A stretch of 63,784 nt of DNA from NCBI GenBank assembly GCA_938002665.1, contig CALLAE010000032.1, positions 1-63,784 of the forward strand. Direction: 5' to 3'. This DNA comes from an uncultured Saprospiraceae bacterium. Lineage in GTDB: Bacteria; Bacteroidota; Bacteroidia; Chitinophagales; Saprospiraceae. This document shows positions 35,839-44,772 of the stretch, piece after piece. The translations under genes and the position numbers were made by a program. The notes beneath the pieces are model-generated. The model had not been told where the DNA came from. It was given only the letters and a program-made list of their open reading frames with translations, and ran no database searches. Each line of letters opens with the position of its first letter. The first letter of the stretch is position 1.

Positions 35839-36819
35839 CTAAATTCTAAAATTAAGAGCCTTTGTAATAGATCCATTAGCTAGAGAGTCCAAAGATTTTG
35901 GAGTCAATTTCACTTCTTCTAGTTTGGTAGTGAATCTAGAGGCAAAAATGCCTCTTCCCTCTGAAAGATTAGTGTAGATAGGGACATCTTGAGTGGAGGT
36001 AATTCCTAAATTTGCTTGGCCTACCCTTAAGTATTCTTGTAATTCTGCATTCCCTGCAACAACTATGACCTCGCAGCCTCTGAAGCGCCTTTCCAAGTTG
36101 GAGTCAGCTTCTAGATTGCTTGCTAGCTTGGTATAAAACTCACGACCATCTTGTCTATGTGAAACAGTGGTGAGGTTACTTGCAACTTTCCAAGTAAACT
36201 GTCTACCCTCGTAGACACCTCCCGTAGGTCTTTCATCATAATTGACATTAAGAAAGATATCATAAATGGCTGCATTTTCTCCACTGCCCCAACTAAAAGT
36301 GGTCTTATCAACATAATCAAAGTCCAGTACTGGATTAAGACTTAAAGGATTAGGCGTAATGAGATTAGATTCTCCGACGATGTTTGTGCTTGCAGTAACG
36401 AGAGGTAAGTTATCACCTCTGATTATTTTAAGCTGATATATATGAGAATCATTCAGTTCTAGACGTCCAGCATCTAGTTTGTATAGGTAGTTAGGATCTT
36501 GAGCAAATGCACCTTCTTCTCTAGGAAAGCCTTCTATATTTCCATCGATTCGATTTAGATTCACTTCTATGCCAGTTGTCTCATCAAGAAGTGAAACATC
36601 TAGCTGGTCGTAATACAAGGAATCAGGTATCTGTGCAAGGTCAAGTGCTGATATGGATTCATCTACAAAGGCTCTTTCTATTCTTATGTACTGAGTGGAA
36701 TCAGAAGCTGCTAGGAAACCATAGACTATCGGAATATCTTTTTTTTCTTCTATTACATTGAGTTCATTACTGCATGAAAACGATAATAAACCGATAAGAA
36801 GTAGCATGATATATTTCAT
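35839..36819 (-). CDS. DUF4249-like outer-membrane lipoprotein
   Basis: 326 residues. The lipobox SFSC follows a short hydrophobic stretch (IMLLLIGLLSFSC). The early motif PIVYGFLAASDSTQYIRIERAF is the typical opening strand pair of DUF4249 proteins, and the later pattern of YQLKIIRG-type strands and DIFLNVNYDER fits this beta-rich family. These lipoproteins usually accompany TonB-dependent receptors; none is adjacent here. The function of the family is unknown. It diverges from panB over about 82 bases to the preferred panB start. The minus-strand sequence just upstream contains TACTTTCG, a near match to the -7 box. Confidence 0.65.
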   Translation of the reverse strand: MKYIMLLLIGLLSFSCSNELNVIEEKKDIPIVYGFLAASDSTQYIRIERAFVDESISALDLAQIPDSLYYDQLDVSLLDETTGIEVNLNRIDGNIEGFPREEGAFAQDPNYLYKLDAGRLELNDSHIYQLKIIRGDNLPLVTASTNIVGESNLITPNPLSLNPVLDFDYVDKTTFSWGSGENAAIYDIFLNVNYDERPTGGVYEGRQFTWKVASNLTTVSHRQDGREFYTKLASNLEADSNLERRFRGCEVIVVAGNAELQEYLRVGQANLGITSTQDVPIYTNLSEGRGIFASRFTTKLEEVKLTPKSLDSLANGSITKALNFRI

Positions 36820-36901
36820 GCCACGAAAGTAGCCATTTATTAAATATGCTAATTAATTAGAGGATTTATATATCTTGCCCGAACGTAAAATCTTCATAAA
36901 A

Positions 36902-37720
36902 ATGTCCGCAGTTAGTAAAGACGCCAAGAGAATGACCACTCATACACTTAAACGTATGAAGGATGCAGGAGAAAAGATAACTATGCTAACAGCATATGAT
37001 TATAGCATGGCCACTATTATAGATGATGCTGGCATAGATGTCATTCTTGTAGGAGATTCTGCTTCTAATGTAATGGCTGGACATGAAACCACTCTACCTA
37101 TTACCCTGGATCAGATGATCTATCATGCATCTTCTGTAATAAGAGGTGTATCTAAGGCGCTTGTTGTTGTAGACTTACCATTCGGAACTTACCAAGGAAA
37201 TTCTGAAAAAGCGTTGAGTTCTGCCATAAGAATTATGAAAGAATCAGGAGCACATTCTGTCAAGTTGGAGGGTGGCCTAGAGATTATAGATTCTGTGAAA
37301 AGAATAGTGTCAGCCGGAGTGCCTGTAATGGGCCATCTAGGCCTTACTCCACAATCCATCTACAAGTTTGGAACCTACACTGTAAGAGCCAGAGAAGAAG
37401 AAGAAGCGAAAAAATTAATTGAGGATGCGACAGCGCTAGAAGAGGCAGGCGTCTTTGGTATTGTGATGGAAAAGATTCCAGCAGCCCTCGCTACAAAAGT
37501 GACAAAAAATGTAAGTATACCTACTATAGGTATCGGAGCGGGAAGTGGAACAGATGGACAAGTTCTGGTGAGCCATGATCTTTTTGGTATCACTAAGCAA
37601 TTTAATCCACGTTTCCTTCGAAGATATTTAGATCTTTACAGCGATATGAAAAATGCAGTAGAGAGTTATATTAAAGATGTGAAATCATCTGACTTCCCTA
37701 ACTCCAAGGAGCAATATTAA
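36902..37720 (+). CDS. panB: 3-methyl-2-oxobutanoate hydroxymethyltransferase
   Basis: 272 residues. This TIM-barrel enzyme of pantothenate (coenzyme A) synthesis transfers a hydroxymethyl group from methylenetetrahydrofolate to ketoisovalerate. Hallmarks are [32 protein letters not shown] (metal-binding Asp in GDS), [18 protein letters not shown] and [16 protein letters not shown] chose the ATG at 36902 because [20 protein letters not shown] matches the usual N-terminus; an upstream in-frame TTG at 36875 would add nine residues. mltG begins two bases after the stop, so the pair is co-transcribed. Confidence 0.95.
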   Translation: MSAVSKDAKRMTTHTLKRMKDAGEKITMLTAYDYSMATIIDDAGIDVILVGDSASNVMAGHETTLPITLDQMIYHASSVIRGVSKALVVVDLPFGTYQGNSEKALSSAIRIMKESGAHSVKLEGGLEIIDSVKRIVSAGVPVMGHLGLTPQSIYKFGTYTVRAREEEEAKKLIEDATALEEAGVFGIVMEKIPAALATKVTKNVSIPTIGIGAGSGTDGQVLVSHDLFGITKQFNPRFLRRYLDLYSDMKNAVESYIKDVKSSDFPNSKEQY

Positions 37721-37721
37721 T

Positions 37722-38747
37722 ATGAAGAAATGGAGCTTGCTTATACTGCTGATTATCTTAGTTGGTATCGCTCTGACTTTCAAGTTTTATCAAGCTGTAT
37801 TTTCTCCTAATGTAAGCTTAGGAAATAAAGACCAAGCTACTTTATATATCGAGTCAGGTTCTGATATTGATGCTTTAAAAGCAGATCTATTAAAGAACGG
37901 AATTCTAAAGGATGTTAGCTCATTTGAAAGAGTAGCTTCTTTGATGAAGTATAATATAGTGAAACCTGGGAAATACAAAATCTCCAATGGGTGGACTAAC
38001 AAAGATCTGATCTCCCATTTAAGGTCTGGGAAACAAGACCCTGTCAATCTGACCTTCAATAACATAAGAAAGATAGAAGATCTAGCTGGATACTTTGCAA
38101 GTAAACTAGAACCAGATTCGCTAAGCATTCTAGCATATTTTCTTAGTGACAGCACATTAGCAAAGTATGATAGAAATGCTAGTAATATGCTCAGTCTCTT
38201 CATTCCCAATACTTACCAGTTTTTTTGGAATTCTAGCCCTCAGAAGATTGTGAGTCGCCTGTCCTATGAGCATGACAAGTTTTATAATTACAAGAGAAAA
38301 GAAAAAATGGATAAGCTTGGCTTGTCTGATAGTGAAGTCTATACTTTAGCTTCTATCGTTCAAAAAGAAACTCTAGTGAATGAAGAAAAGCCACGAGTAG
38401 CTGGTGTATATCTTAATAGATTAAAAAGAGGGCAATTATTACAGGCTGATCCTACCGTCGTGTTTGCCTCTGGTGACTTTAATCTGAGAAGAGTACTCAA
38501 TAAACACCTAGCGATAGACTCTCCATATAACACTTATAAGTATGAGGGACTACCTCCTGGTCCTATAGCTATGCCTGATGTCTCTACTATAGATGCAGTG
38601 TTAAACTATGAAAAGCATAGTTATCTATACTTCTGTGCAAGTCCTGACAATTCAGGAAGGCATTTATTTGCCAAGAATCTAGTGGAGCATAACAGAAACG
38701 CAAACAGATATCGGGCTTATCTGAATAAGAAAAAGATCTATAAATAG
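37722..38747 (+). CDS. mltG: Endolytic murein transglycosylase
   Basis: 341 residues, a normal MltG (YceG-like) length. One N-terminal membrane helix (about 5-25, SLLILLIILVGIALTFKFY) anchors it on the periplasmic side of the inner membrane. A LysM-like region follows (to about 110). The catalytic domain has the key Glu216 in SIVQKET, then VAGVYLNRLKRG-LLQADPTV and SPYNTYKYEGLPPGPI. It cuts nascent glycan strands of peptidoglycan to limit their length. It lies two bases after panB and ends one base before the convergent lipoprotein gene. Confidence 0.95.
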   Translation: MKKWSLLILLIILVGIALTFKFYQAVFSPNVSLGNKDQATLYIESGSDIDALKADLLKNGILKDVSSFERVASLMKYNIVKPGKYKISNGWTNKDLISHLRSGKQDPVNLTFNNIRKIEDLAGYFASKLEPDSLSILAYFLSDSTLAKYDRNASNMLSLFIPNTYQFFWNSSPQKIVSRLSYEHDKFYNYKRKEKMDKLGLSDSEVYTLASIVQKETLVNEEKPRVAGVYLNRLKRGQLLQADPTVVFASGDFNLRRVLNKHLAIDSPYNTYKYEGLPPGPIAMPDVSTIDAVLNYEKHSYLYFCASPDNSGRHLFAKNLVEHNRNANRYRAYLNKKKIYK

Positions 38748-38748
38748 G

Positions 38749-39333
38749 TTATTGTCTGATGCTGTCTGGCTTCCTTGCAAGCCTCTGCTGGATGTGATTA
38801 TCCTTATAAGTAGCTGTCCCGACCATCACCATCATATCGCCAGCATGCTTTACTGTCCATTCTTGGGGCTTTTTAGTGTTATCATTATCTACCATGACTA
38901 CCTCCCCTCTATCTACTGAGTAGTTGTACCTACCTGAGCCTTTAACAGTTGCATTCTTACCGTATTCATACGTGTGATCTGGCTTGAAGTCTAGCCATAC
39001 ACCAGCAAATTGACCGGGTTTAGACATTTCTCTGTTATATACAAATTCGTATTCCCAAGTATCTGCTTCTACTATTGCATAGGAGTCAGAATCTGATTTC
39101 AATCTATGATTAATTATGGCTAAGGCCTGAGCTCTTTGAGTGGCTATTTCACTTGTACTTGCTGATCTATTGAATGCTTTTGTATCTGTACTGACTGGAG
39201 CAGCTGGATTGGTAAGATTTCCCGCTTGCTTTGCTTCTTCGTTGAGTATAGGTGCAGGTCTTTCTACTTTGTCTGAATTACAACTTAAAAGGAAGAAAGC
39301 TGAGCCAATAATGAAATATGTAAGTACTTTCAA
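38749..39333 (-). CDS. Hypothetical lipoprotein with a lipocalin-like region
   Basis: 194 residues. The lipobox LLSC puts the lipidated cysteine at residue 18 after FIIGSAFFL. Residues 19-75 are polar and probably unstructured (rich in Ala, Pro, Thr). Residues about 85-185 show a small beta-barrel pattern (GVWLDFKPDHTYEYGKNATV, GRYNYSVDRGEVVMVDND, EWTVKHAGDMMVMVGTATY) reminiscent of lipocalin-like domains. Function unknown. The start is TTG at 39333, needed to keep the signal sequence. It is convergent with mltG (one base between stops) and divergent from tilS. Confidence 0.65.
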   Translation of the reverse strand: MKVLTYFIIGSAFFLLSCNSDKVERPAPILNEEAKQAGNLTNPAAPVSTDTKAFNRSASTSEIATQRAQALAIINHRLKSDSDSYAIVEADTWEYEFVYNREMSKPGQFAGVWLDFKPDHTYEYGKNATVKGSGRYNYSVDRGEVVMVDNDNTKKPQEWTVKHAGDMMVMVGTATYKDNHIQQRLARKPDSIRQ

Positions 39334-39368
39334 GTCTAGGAATTTTATACTGACGAATATATATAATA

Positions 39369-40637
39369 TTGCTTAATAGGCTAAAAGAACATATAGAAAG
39401 TAAGAATCTTTTTTCTGACAATGACCAGCTATTACTTGCGGTAAGTGGTGGAGTAGATTCTATGGTGCTAGCACATCTTTTGTCAGACTTGGGGTATGTC
39501 TATGCTGTTGCTCATGTAGATCATAATACCAGATCTGGAGGCTCCCAAAAAGACAAAGAATTTGTGAATAAGTATTTTGAGAGTAGAGGTATTTCTGTAC
39601 ACAATCATCTATTTCAACATGATGGAAAAGGTAATTTTCATGATCAAGCACACCTTTCTAGATATAGTTTTTTTAGAAGTTTAGCCTATGATAAAATTGT
39701 GACTGCACATCATAAAGATGACCATCTGGAAACGATTATGGTAAATTTTTTCAATGGTAGATCTACTGAGGGTATAAGATCTGGAGAGGAAGTAAAAAGG
39801 CCTCTTCTGATATTCAGTAAGCAAGAGCTCATGGCCTATGCAAAGCAATATGATATTCCATTTAGAACTGATAAATCTAATTCCGAAAATCACTACTTGA
39901 GAAATTTCGTACGTAACAAGCTTATTCCTTTTATTGATGCAAAATATGATATAGAACAAAAGTTAACCAGTTTGTCTCACAGGAATACGCTTGATTCAGA
40001 ATTGCTAGGGCAGATGGTAAGAAGAGAAGTTAGTTCTGTTGAAGTTAATGGTGTAGTAAAGTATAATTTATCAGATTTGAAAAACCAAGGCTCCACCTTC
40101 CTTTTTCATTTGCTTTTTAGCTATGGACTTAATCGTAGTCAAGCAGAAAATCTTGTCCAGATATTAGACAAGGTGGGTAAAGAAATGGAAACCCATAATT
40201 ATCGCATACTAGTAGATCGTGAAGAATTGCTGATTGTAAAAAAGGATGAAGAGCAAAGAAACGTAGATGTGACATTGCAAGACTTTCCATTCAATATCAC
40301 TTTTGGAACTTATATTCTGAATTTCGACTTGGCTACTGATTTGCCTAAAAAACACGGTTCAGATAGAGCTTATTTCCCGCTAAGTAAATTAGAGAATCGG
40401 CTTACCATAAGATCCTGGAAAGCAGGAGACTATATGTATCCTTTTGGAATGTCAGGAAAAAAGAAAAAACTAAAAAAGCTCTTTCAAGAGTCAAAGATAG
40501 ATAGGATTACGAAGAACAAACTTCCTATAATACTTAATAACGATGACATAATATGGGTGGCAACGCTGAGATCTGATCATAGGTATCTAGTAGATGACTC
40601 AGAAGGAAATCTATTAGAGGTGACTATTAGTTCTTAG
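39369..40637 (+). CDS. tilS: tRNA(Ile)-lysidine synthase
   Basis: 422 residues. The ATP pyrophosphatase PP-loop SGGVDSM is at about 26-32 in LLLAVSGGVDSM, followed by AVAHVDHNTR and TAHHKDDHLETIMVNFF. The C-terminal TilS domain has LTIRSWKAGDYMYPFGM and the lysine-rich KKKKLKKLFQESKI. It converts C34 of the minor tRNA(Ile) to lysidine, changing AUG to AUA decoding, and is essential. The start is TTG at 39369, leaving a short spacer to the PP-loop as in other TilS proteins. The last 11 bases overlap the convergent gene at 40627. Confidence 0.94.
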   Translation: MLNRLKEHIESKNLFSDNDQLLLAVSGGVDSMVLAHLLSDLGYVYAVAHVDHNTRSGGSQKDKEFVNKYFESRGISVHNHLFQHDGKGNFHDQAHLSRYSFFRSLAYDKIVTAHHKDDHLETIMVNFFNGRSTEGIRSGEEVKRPLLIFSKQELMAYAKQYDIPFRTDKSNSENHYLRNFVRNKLIPFIDAKYDIEQKLTSLSHRNTLDSELLGQMVRREVSSVEVNGVVKYNLSDLKNQGSTFLFHLLFSYGLNRSQAENLVQILDKVGKEMETHNYRILVDREELLIVKKDEEQRNVDVTLQDFPFNITFGTYILNFDLATDLPKKHGSDRAYFPLSKLENRLTIRSWKAGDYMYPFGMSGKKKKLKKLFQESKIDRITKNKLPIILNNDDIIWVATLRSDHRYLVDDSEGNLLEVTISS

Positions 40638-41499
40638 AATCTAGATCTATTTGTTTTTTGAATACTGGTTTTGGCCTTGGAGCAGTTTCATAGACGTGGT
40701 TGAATAGTTTTTTGTTGTACCTCCACTTACCTTTCTCGTAATTATAACCTTCATATGTACCGTCTGGTATATTAGTGGGTCCTTGACCAGGTTGTAGTCC
40801 TAGCCTAGGCTCTAGATGATCGTGCACTATCATTTCCAGCTTGGGATCATAATTAAGATATACAGTTGCATCTGAAGAAAAGCTAAGTATCAGTCTATTT
40901 AGGTAGGTGTCAGGTTCTTCCTTATCTTCAAAAATTTCTTTACCAAATACCACAAAGTCATTTTCGAAGCTGAGTATATCCACAATCTTTCTATTGTCAT
41001 ATTTGCCATTAAAATCTATTCCAAACAGAAGGTAGCTTTTGTCAGATTTCATAATTCTGTAGTAATGACAGCCATACCAGTCTTCCTGTGTACAGCTATT
41101 ATAGGCTAGGTCATCTGTAAGAGTTGTTGTTCTATTCAATTTGATATAGCGACCATCTTCGAAAAAGATATATCCAGAATAGTCTTTCTCTGCATCAGAT
41201 ATATTCTTGATCCATGTTATGAGTTTAAACTTATTGTCAGGAGCATCTAGAATGGATATGAATTTGAAAAACTCAGCTTTCTTAGCGAAAGCCTGGCCAC
41301 TAGCTAAGTATTCTTCAAATAATATATCGAACTCGGAAGCAGCTCTCTTTCTGGTACTAGGTTTAAAGGTATTGACCATTACATCAGCATAAAAAAGTAG
41401 ATCTGATTCTAAGCGAGATAACGTTTCATGATTAACATCCTGCGAGTAGGCTATATTGTAGATGCCCAATAAAGACAAACAAAACAATAATAATCTCAT
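40627..41499 (-). CDS. Exported protein of unknown function
   Basis: 290 residues with a signal peptide (LLLFCLSLLGIYNIAYSQ). The mature protein has a helical start (ETLSRLESDLLFYADVMVNTF) followed by beta-rich sequence. Two cysteines in SCTQEDWYGCHYYRI could form a disulfide. The C-terminus has DGTYEGYNYEKGKWRYN. Similar exported proteins of about 290-300 residues seem common in Bacteroidota, but I cannot name a domain. It stands in single-gene arrangement, convergent with tilS (11-base overlap) and downstream of the peroxiredoxin-like gene in the same direction (47 bases). Confidence 0.65.
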   Translation of the reverse strand: MRLLLFCLSLLGIYNIAYSQDVNHETLSRLESDLLFYADVMVNTFKPSTRKRAASEFDILFEEYLASGQAFAKKAEFFKFISILDAPDNKFKLITWIKNISDAEKDYSGYIFFEDGRYIKLNRTTTLTDDLAYNSCTQEDWYGCHYYRIMKSDKSYLLFGIDFNGKYDNRKIVDILSFENDFVVFGKEIFEDKEEPDTYLNRLILSFSSDATVYLNYDPKLEMIVHDHLEPRLGLQPGQGPTNIPDGTYEGYNYEKGKWRYNKKLFNHVYETAPRPKPVFKKQIDLDSKN

Positions 41500-41546
41500 A
41501 AATAAAGCTTTGTAGTATAACGAGAAGAAGGGTTTTTAGTATACAA

Positions 41547-42062
41547 TCAGGTGTTACAACAATTGATAAATTTGTTGTAATCAGGTCTGTCCGCAGCTGA
41601 TTTATGGATGTAGCTGTCTACTATTTTTCCTTCAAATAGTACAAATATTCCTGGCATCTGGAAGCTATCCCCTATTTGCTTTATAGAAATATTATGAGGT
41701 AAGTTTCTTGAGGCTTGAAAGCCTCTAACCCAAGTCTTTAGTCCAAAAAGTTGATTTAACTTTCCTTTTGCAAGACCAAATTGCTGATAAATGTCACATT
41801 CTGGGTCTGAAATATGTTCTGGATTTTCAAATTGGAATTCTCTAAAGAAGTTGTCTGCCAGGGAAAGATTAGTCATATGAACGAAGACCAGTTTTAACTT
41901 TTTGTAAGCAATCTCTGCTTTTTTCTCAGCAAGATCATGTAAAGCCTCTTTGCAAAAAATACAACCAAAATGTCTGAGAAAAACAAGAATCACCGGATTT
42001 GATCTGGACAGACTGTCCAGATCATTATCCTTATTGGTGATTATTTTATTGAGTTGTATCAC
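41547..42062 (-). CDS. Peroxiredoxin-like (AhpC/TSA-related) thioredoxin-fold protein
   Basis: 171 residues, no signal peptide. The thioredoxin-fold redox motif is FLRHFGCIFCKEAL (about 29-42): a CxxC placed after the first beta strand, as in AhpC/TSA-like and Prxl2-type proteins. Later elements are KLVFVHMTN and MPGIFVLFEGKIVDSYIHKSAADRP, the latter typical of Prxl2-like proteins. Likely a cytoplasmic thiol oxidoreductase; the substrate is unknown. The GTG start shares one base with the mdh stop (TAGTG), so translation is probably coupled to malate dehydrogenase. Confidence 0.75.
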   Translation of the reverse strand: MIQLNKIITNKDNDLDSLSRSNPVILVFLRHFGCIFCKEALHDLAEKKAEIAYKKLKLVFVHMTNLSLADNFFREFQFENPEHISDPECDIYQQFGLAKGKLNQLFGLKTWVRGFQASRNLPHNISIKQIGDSFQMPGIFVLFEGKIVDSYIHKSAADRPDYNKFINCCNT

Positions 42063-43051
42063 TATTTCTTTCTTGCTCTTGTGCTCTTCTTCTTTGCTGG
42101 CTTTTTCTTAGAAGCAGGAATCAATTTCATCTTTTTGAAAGAATCTATAACTGCACGTACATGCTTAGCTGAGGTTTTGAGCATTTTTTTCTCTGTAGCA
42201 TTAAGTTTTAAGGTCAAGATTTTCTTTATACCTTCTTTACCTAGTTGTACAGGAACACCTAAGAACATATTCTTTATACCATATTCGCCCTCTAGCCAAA
42301 CACTACATGGAAAAATCCTACCATCATCTTTGATAATAGACTCTACCATTTGTGCTGCAGCGGCTCCAGGCGCATACCATGCAGATGTTCCCATCAGTTT
42401 TACCAGCTCTCCTCCACCCTTTTTTGTTCTGTTAACTATAGCATTGAGTTTTCCTTTTGCTATCATGTCAGTCACTGGAATACCAGCTACAGTAGTAAAT
42501 CTAGGCAGTGGCACCATAGTGTCACCATGGCCACCCATTAGTACAGCCTGGATGTCTTTAGGTGATACGCCTAGTTCTGTTGCCAAGAAGGCTCTATATC
42601 TGGCCGTATCTAAGATTCCCGCCATTCCTATTACTCTTTTTGAATCCAGTCCAGAAGCTTTTAAAGCAGCATAGGCCATCACATCTAGAGGATTAGAAAC
42701 TATGATAAAGATTGGGTTCTTACTGTGCTTAAGAATAGACTGCGTTACTGATACTACAATTTTTGCATTGGTAGAGATCAGATCGTCTCTACTCATTCCT
42801 GGTTTTCTTGGAATTCCAGCTGTTATGACAACAATGTCAGATTTGGCTGTATCCTTATAGTCTCCAGTACCTACCACTTTAGTACTGTAATAATCTACTG
42901 GTGCTTGCTGCCAAGTATCTAAGGCTTTACCTTTAGCAAAATCGCCTTTAATGTCTAGAAGAACGACCTCGTTTACGATGTCTTTGTGGGCTAAAACATT
43001 GGCAACAGTTGCTCCAACATTACCAGCTCCTACCACGGTTACTTTACTCAT
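42062..43051 (-). CDS. mdh: Malate dehydrogenase with lysine-rich C-terminal tail
   Basis: 329 residues from the ATG at 43051 (an earlier in-frame start at 43090 would add 13 residues ahead of the NAD motif and is less likely). NAD binding is VTVVGAGNVGATVAN, substrate loop GIPRKPGMSRDDL, ISNPLDVMAYAALKASG, and the catalytic His is in GGHGDTMVPLPR. This is the LDH-like MDH type, normally about 305-315 residues. The last 18 residues (PASKKKPAKKKSTRARKK) are an unusual basic extension. It interconverts malate and oxaloacetate in the TCA cycle. It is followed directly by a coupled peroxiredoxin-like gene and preceded by an exact -7 box. Confidence 0.95.
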   Translation of the reverse strand: MSKVTVVGAGNVGATVANVLAHKDIVNEVVLLDIKGDFAKGKALDTWQQAPVDYYSTKVVGTGDYKDTAKSDIVVITAGIPRKPGMSRDDLISTNAKIVVSVTQSILKHSKNPIFIIVSNPLDVMAYAALKASGLDSKRVIGMAGILDTARYRAFLATELGVSPKDIQAVLMGGHGDTMVPLPRFTTVAGIPVTDMIAKGKLNAIVNRTKKGGGELVKLMGTSAWYAPGAAAAQMVESIIKDDGRIFPCSVWLEGEYGIKNMFLGVPVQLGKEGIKKILTLKLNATEKKMLKTSAKHVRAVIDSFKKMKLIPASKKKPAKKKSTRARKK

Positions 43052-43087
43052 GTTATGAATTAATTTAATTTGTATAATATTGCGCTG

Positions 43088-43095
43088 CAAAAGTA
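43088..43095 (-). promoter_or_regulatory. Predicted -7 box for mdh
   Basis: The minus strand reads TACTTTTG, an exact TAnnTTTG match, 36 bases upstream of the preferred mdh ATG. It sits within the 13 extra codons of the longer reading frame, which supports the shorter start. Confidence 0.5.
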
Positions 43096-43252
43096 TATAT
43101 AATCTGAATAGTTATAACACATACCTAGCAATTCAGGATTTTGATCAATTTTCAAGAGGGATTATTGTCGGACTCAACAAAACATTGATGATTCTTAGTC
43201 TCAAAGAGAGTCTTACATAGCAATAGTCCTTATCTTTATGAAAAAACAATAA

Positions 43253-44752
43253 ATGAAGATTTTAATAAATATATTGGTTTTATTCCTAATCGGAATATCT
43301 TCTATTTCGGCTCAGAATACATGCGGAACTGTCCAGGATGAAGCGTTTATGCAACGTCTAATTAAGAATAAAGCATATTGGAACGAAACTATTAATAAGG
43401 GTTTTGATACAAGATATGTTCCGATAACCTTTCACATGGTTGCCAGAAGTGATGGAACTGGAAGAATAGGAGAAGAAACTATTTATAGAACGATGTGCTT
43501 GTTGAATCAAAGATATGAAACAGCAGGTGTAGATATGTATTTCTATATAGAAGGTCTGAATGAAATCAATAATACAGGCGTATGGCAAGACCCGTTTAAT
43601 AATGGTGGTTTGATGCGTTCATTTAAATCCTCTAATTCTCTTAATATCTTTGTTGTAGATGATATCAGAAGAGAAGATGGATCTGGAGGAACTACTTTAG
43701 GTTATTACACAGGAGGTGGTGATTATGTTGTCATGCGTAAAACCGCTATGGGAGATGCCAGCTATACTATAGAGCACGAACTTGGCCATTTTTTCACCTT
43801 GGCTCATACTCATAGAGGCTGGGAAGACGAAGGATGGGATCCTAATATTTATCCTCAAAAAATAGAATTTCTGGAAATCGGTTCTAGTCAAACACAGCCA
43901 GTTCTTGTAGAATTAGTAGATGGGTCTAATTGTGAATTTGCTGCAGATTTTATCTGTGATACACCTGCAGATTACGGTAGAGGATTTACATGTAACTGTT
44001 GTGTTTTAAATGATATCATTCTTGATAGAAATTGTGACACTTTAGCACCTATGATGAACAATATCATGTCTTATTCTGGAGGATGTGATACCTGGGAGTT
44101 TAGCCCAGATCAAATAGTTGCAATACAGACCTCATATGATGCTCCTGACAGAACATACCTTAGACAAGGTAACGTAGACACCTATACTCCTGTAGCTGAC
44201 GGCATAACTTACATACATCCTATGAACGCAGAGAAAGTGGACGTATACGACAATGTAAAACTGGAGTGGGAAGCAGTGCCTAATGCTGAATTTTACACGG
44301 TAATAATTAACAGTGTAGAGCATACTACGACTAATAATTACTTCAATGTCACCACCTTAACACCTAACAAATCCTTTAACTTCTGGGGAGTTAAAGCTTT
44401 CAACAAGTTTGGGGGTGGATGTGCAGAATTTCAAGAGATCTATTTTGATGTTGGAGATCAAGAAACATCCGCAGTTTCAGAATTAGACTATGTGGAATCT
44501 GTCAATGTATTTCCTAATCCGGTACAAGCTACTGCTAGTTTCAATGTATCCCTTAGCTCAGCTAAAGCATTCAAAGGAGACGTTATCATTTACGATCTCG
44601 CTGGAAAGACTGTATACCAAATAGAGAATCTAAACTTTATAAATGGCGCTAACTCTCACTTAGTTCCAGCTGGTAATTTGAGTTCAGGCATCCACATACT
44701 GGAAGTAAGAACAACTGAAGGGTCTATTACAGAAAAATTAATAATAGAATAA
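43253..44752 (+). CDS. Secreted M43-type (pappalysin/cytophagalysin) zinc metalloprotease with T9SS sorting domain
   Basis: 499 residues with a signal peptide (ILINILVLFLIGISSISAQ). The zinc site is H175-E-L-G-H179...H185 in EHELGHFFTLAHTH; the usual Gly before LxH is Thr182. The Met-turn is NNIMSYSGGC. Paired cysteines flank CNCC and CEF/CDT segments as in M43 enzymes. An Ig/FN3-like domain follows (about 325-405: DVYDNVKLEWEAVPNAEFYTVII). The last 80 residues (VNVFPNPVQATASFNV, GIHILEVRTTEGSITEKLIIE) are a type-A T9SS sorting domain. It should be secreted or surface-anchored and digest protein. sucC starts 20 bases after its stop. Confidence 0.88.
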   Translation: MKILINILVLFLIGISSISAQNTCGTVQDEAFMQRLIKNKAYWNETINKGFDTRYVPITFHMVARSDGTGRIGEETIYRTMCLLNQRYETAGVDMYFYIEGLNEINNTGVWQDPFNNGGLMRSFKSSNSLNIFVVDDIRREDGSGGTTLGYYTGGGDYVVMRKTAMGDASYTIEHELGHFFTLAHTHRGWEDEGWDPNIYPQKIEFLEIGSSQTQPVLVELVDGSNCEFAADFICDTPADYGRGFTCNCCVLNDIILDRNCDTLAPMMNNIMSYSGGCDTWEFSPDQIVAIQTSYDAPDRTYLRQGNVDTYTPVADGITYIHPMNAEKVDVYDNVKLEWEAVPNAEFYTVIINSVEHTTTNNYFNVTTLTPNKSFNFWGVKAFNKFGGGCAEFQEIYFDVGDQETSAVSELDYVESVNVFPNPVQATASFNVSLSSAKAFKGDVIIYDLAGKTVYQIENLNFINGANSHLVPAGNLSSGIHILEVRTTEGSITEKLIIE

Positions 44753-44772
44753 AAAAACTAAAGAAGAACTAT

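Noticed and set aside
36875-36901. Upstream TTG start for panB
   Set aside because: It adds nine residues that are not expected in PanB; the ATG at 36902 gives the usual N-terminus.
42054-42674. 206-codon plus-strand frame opposite mdh
   Set aside because: It is antisense to conserved mdh codons, hydrophobic and serine-rich without domain signals.
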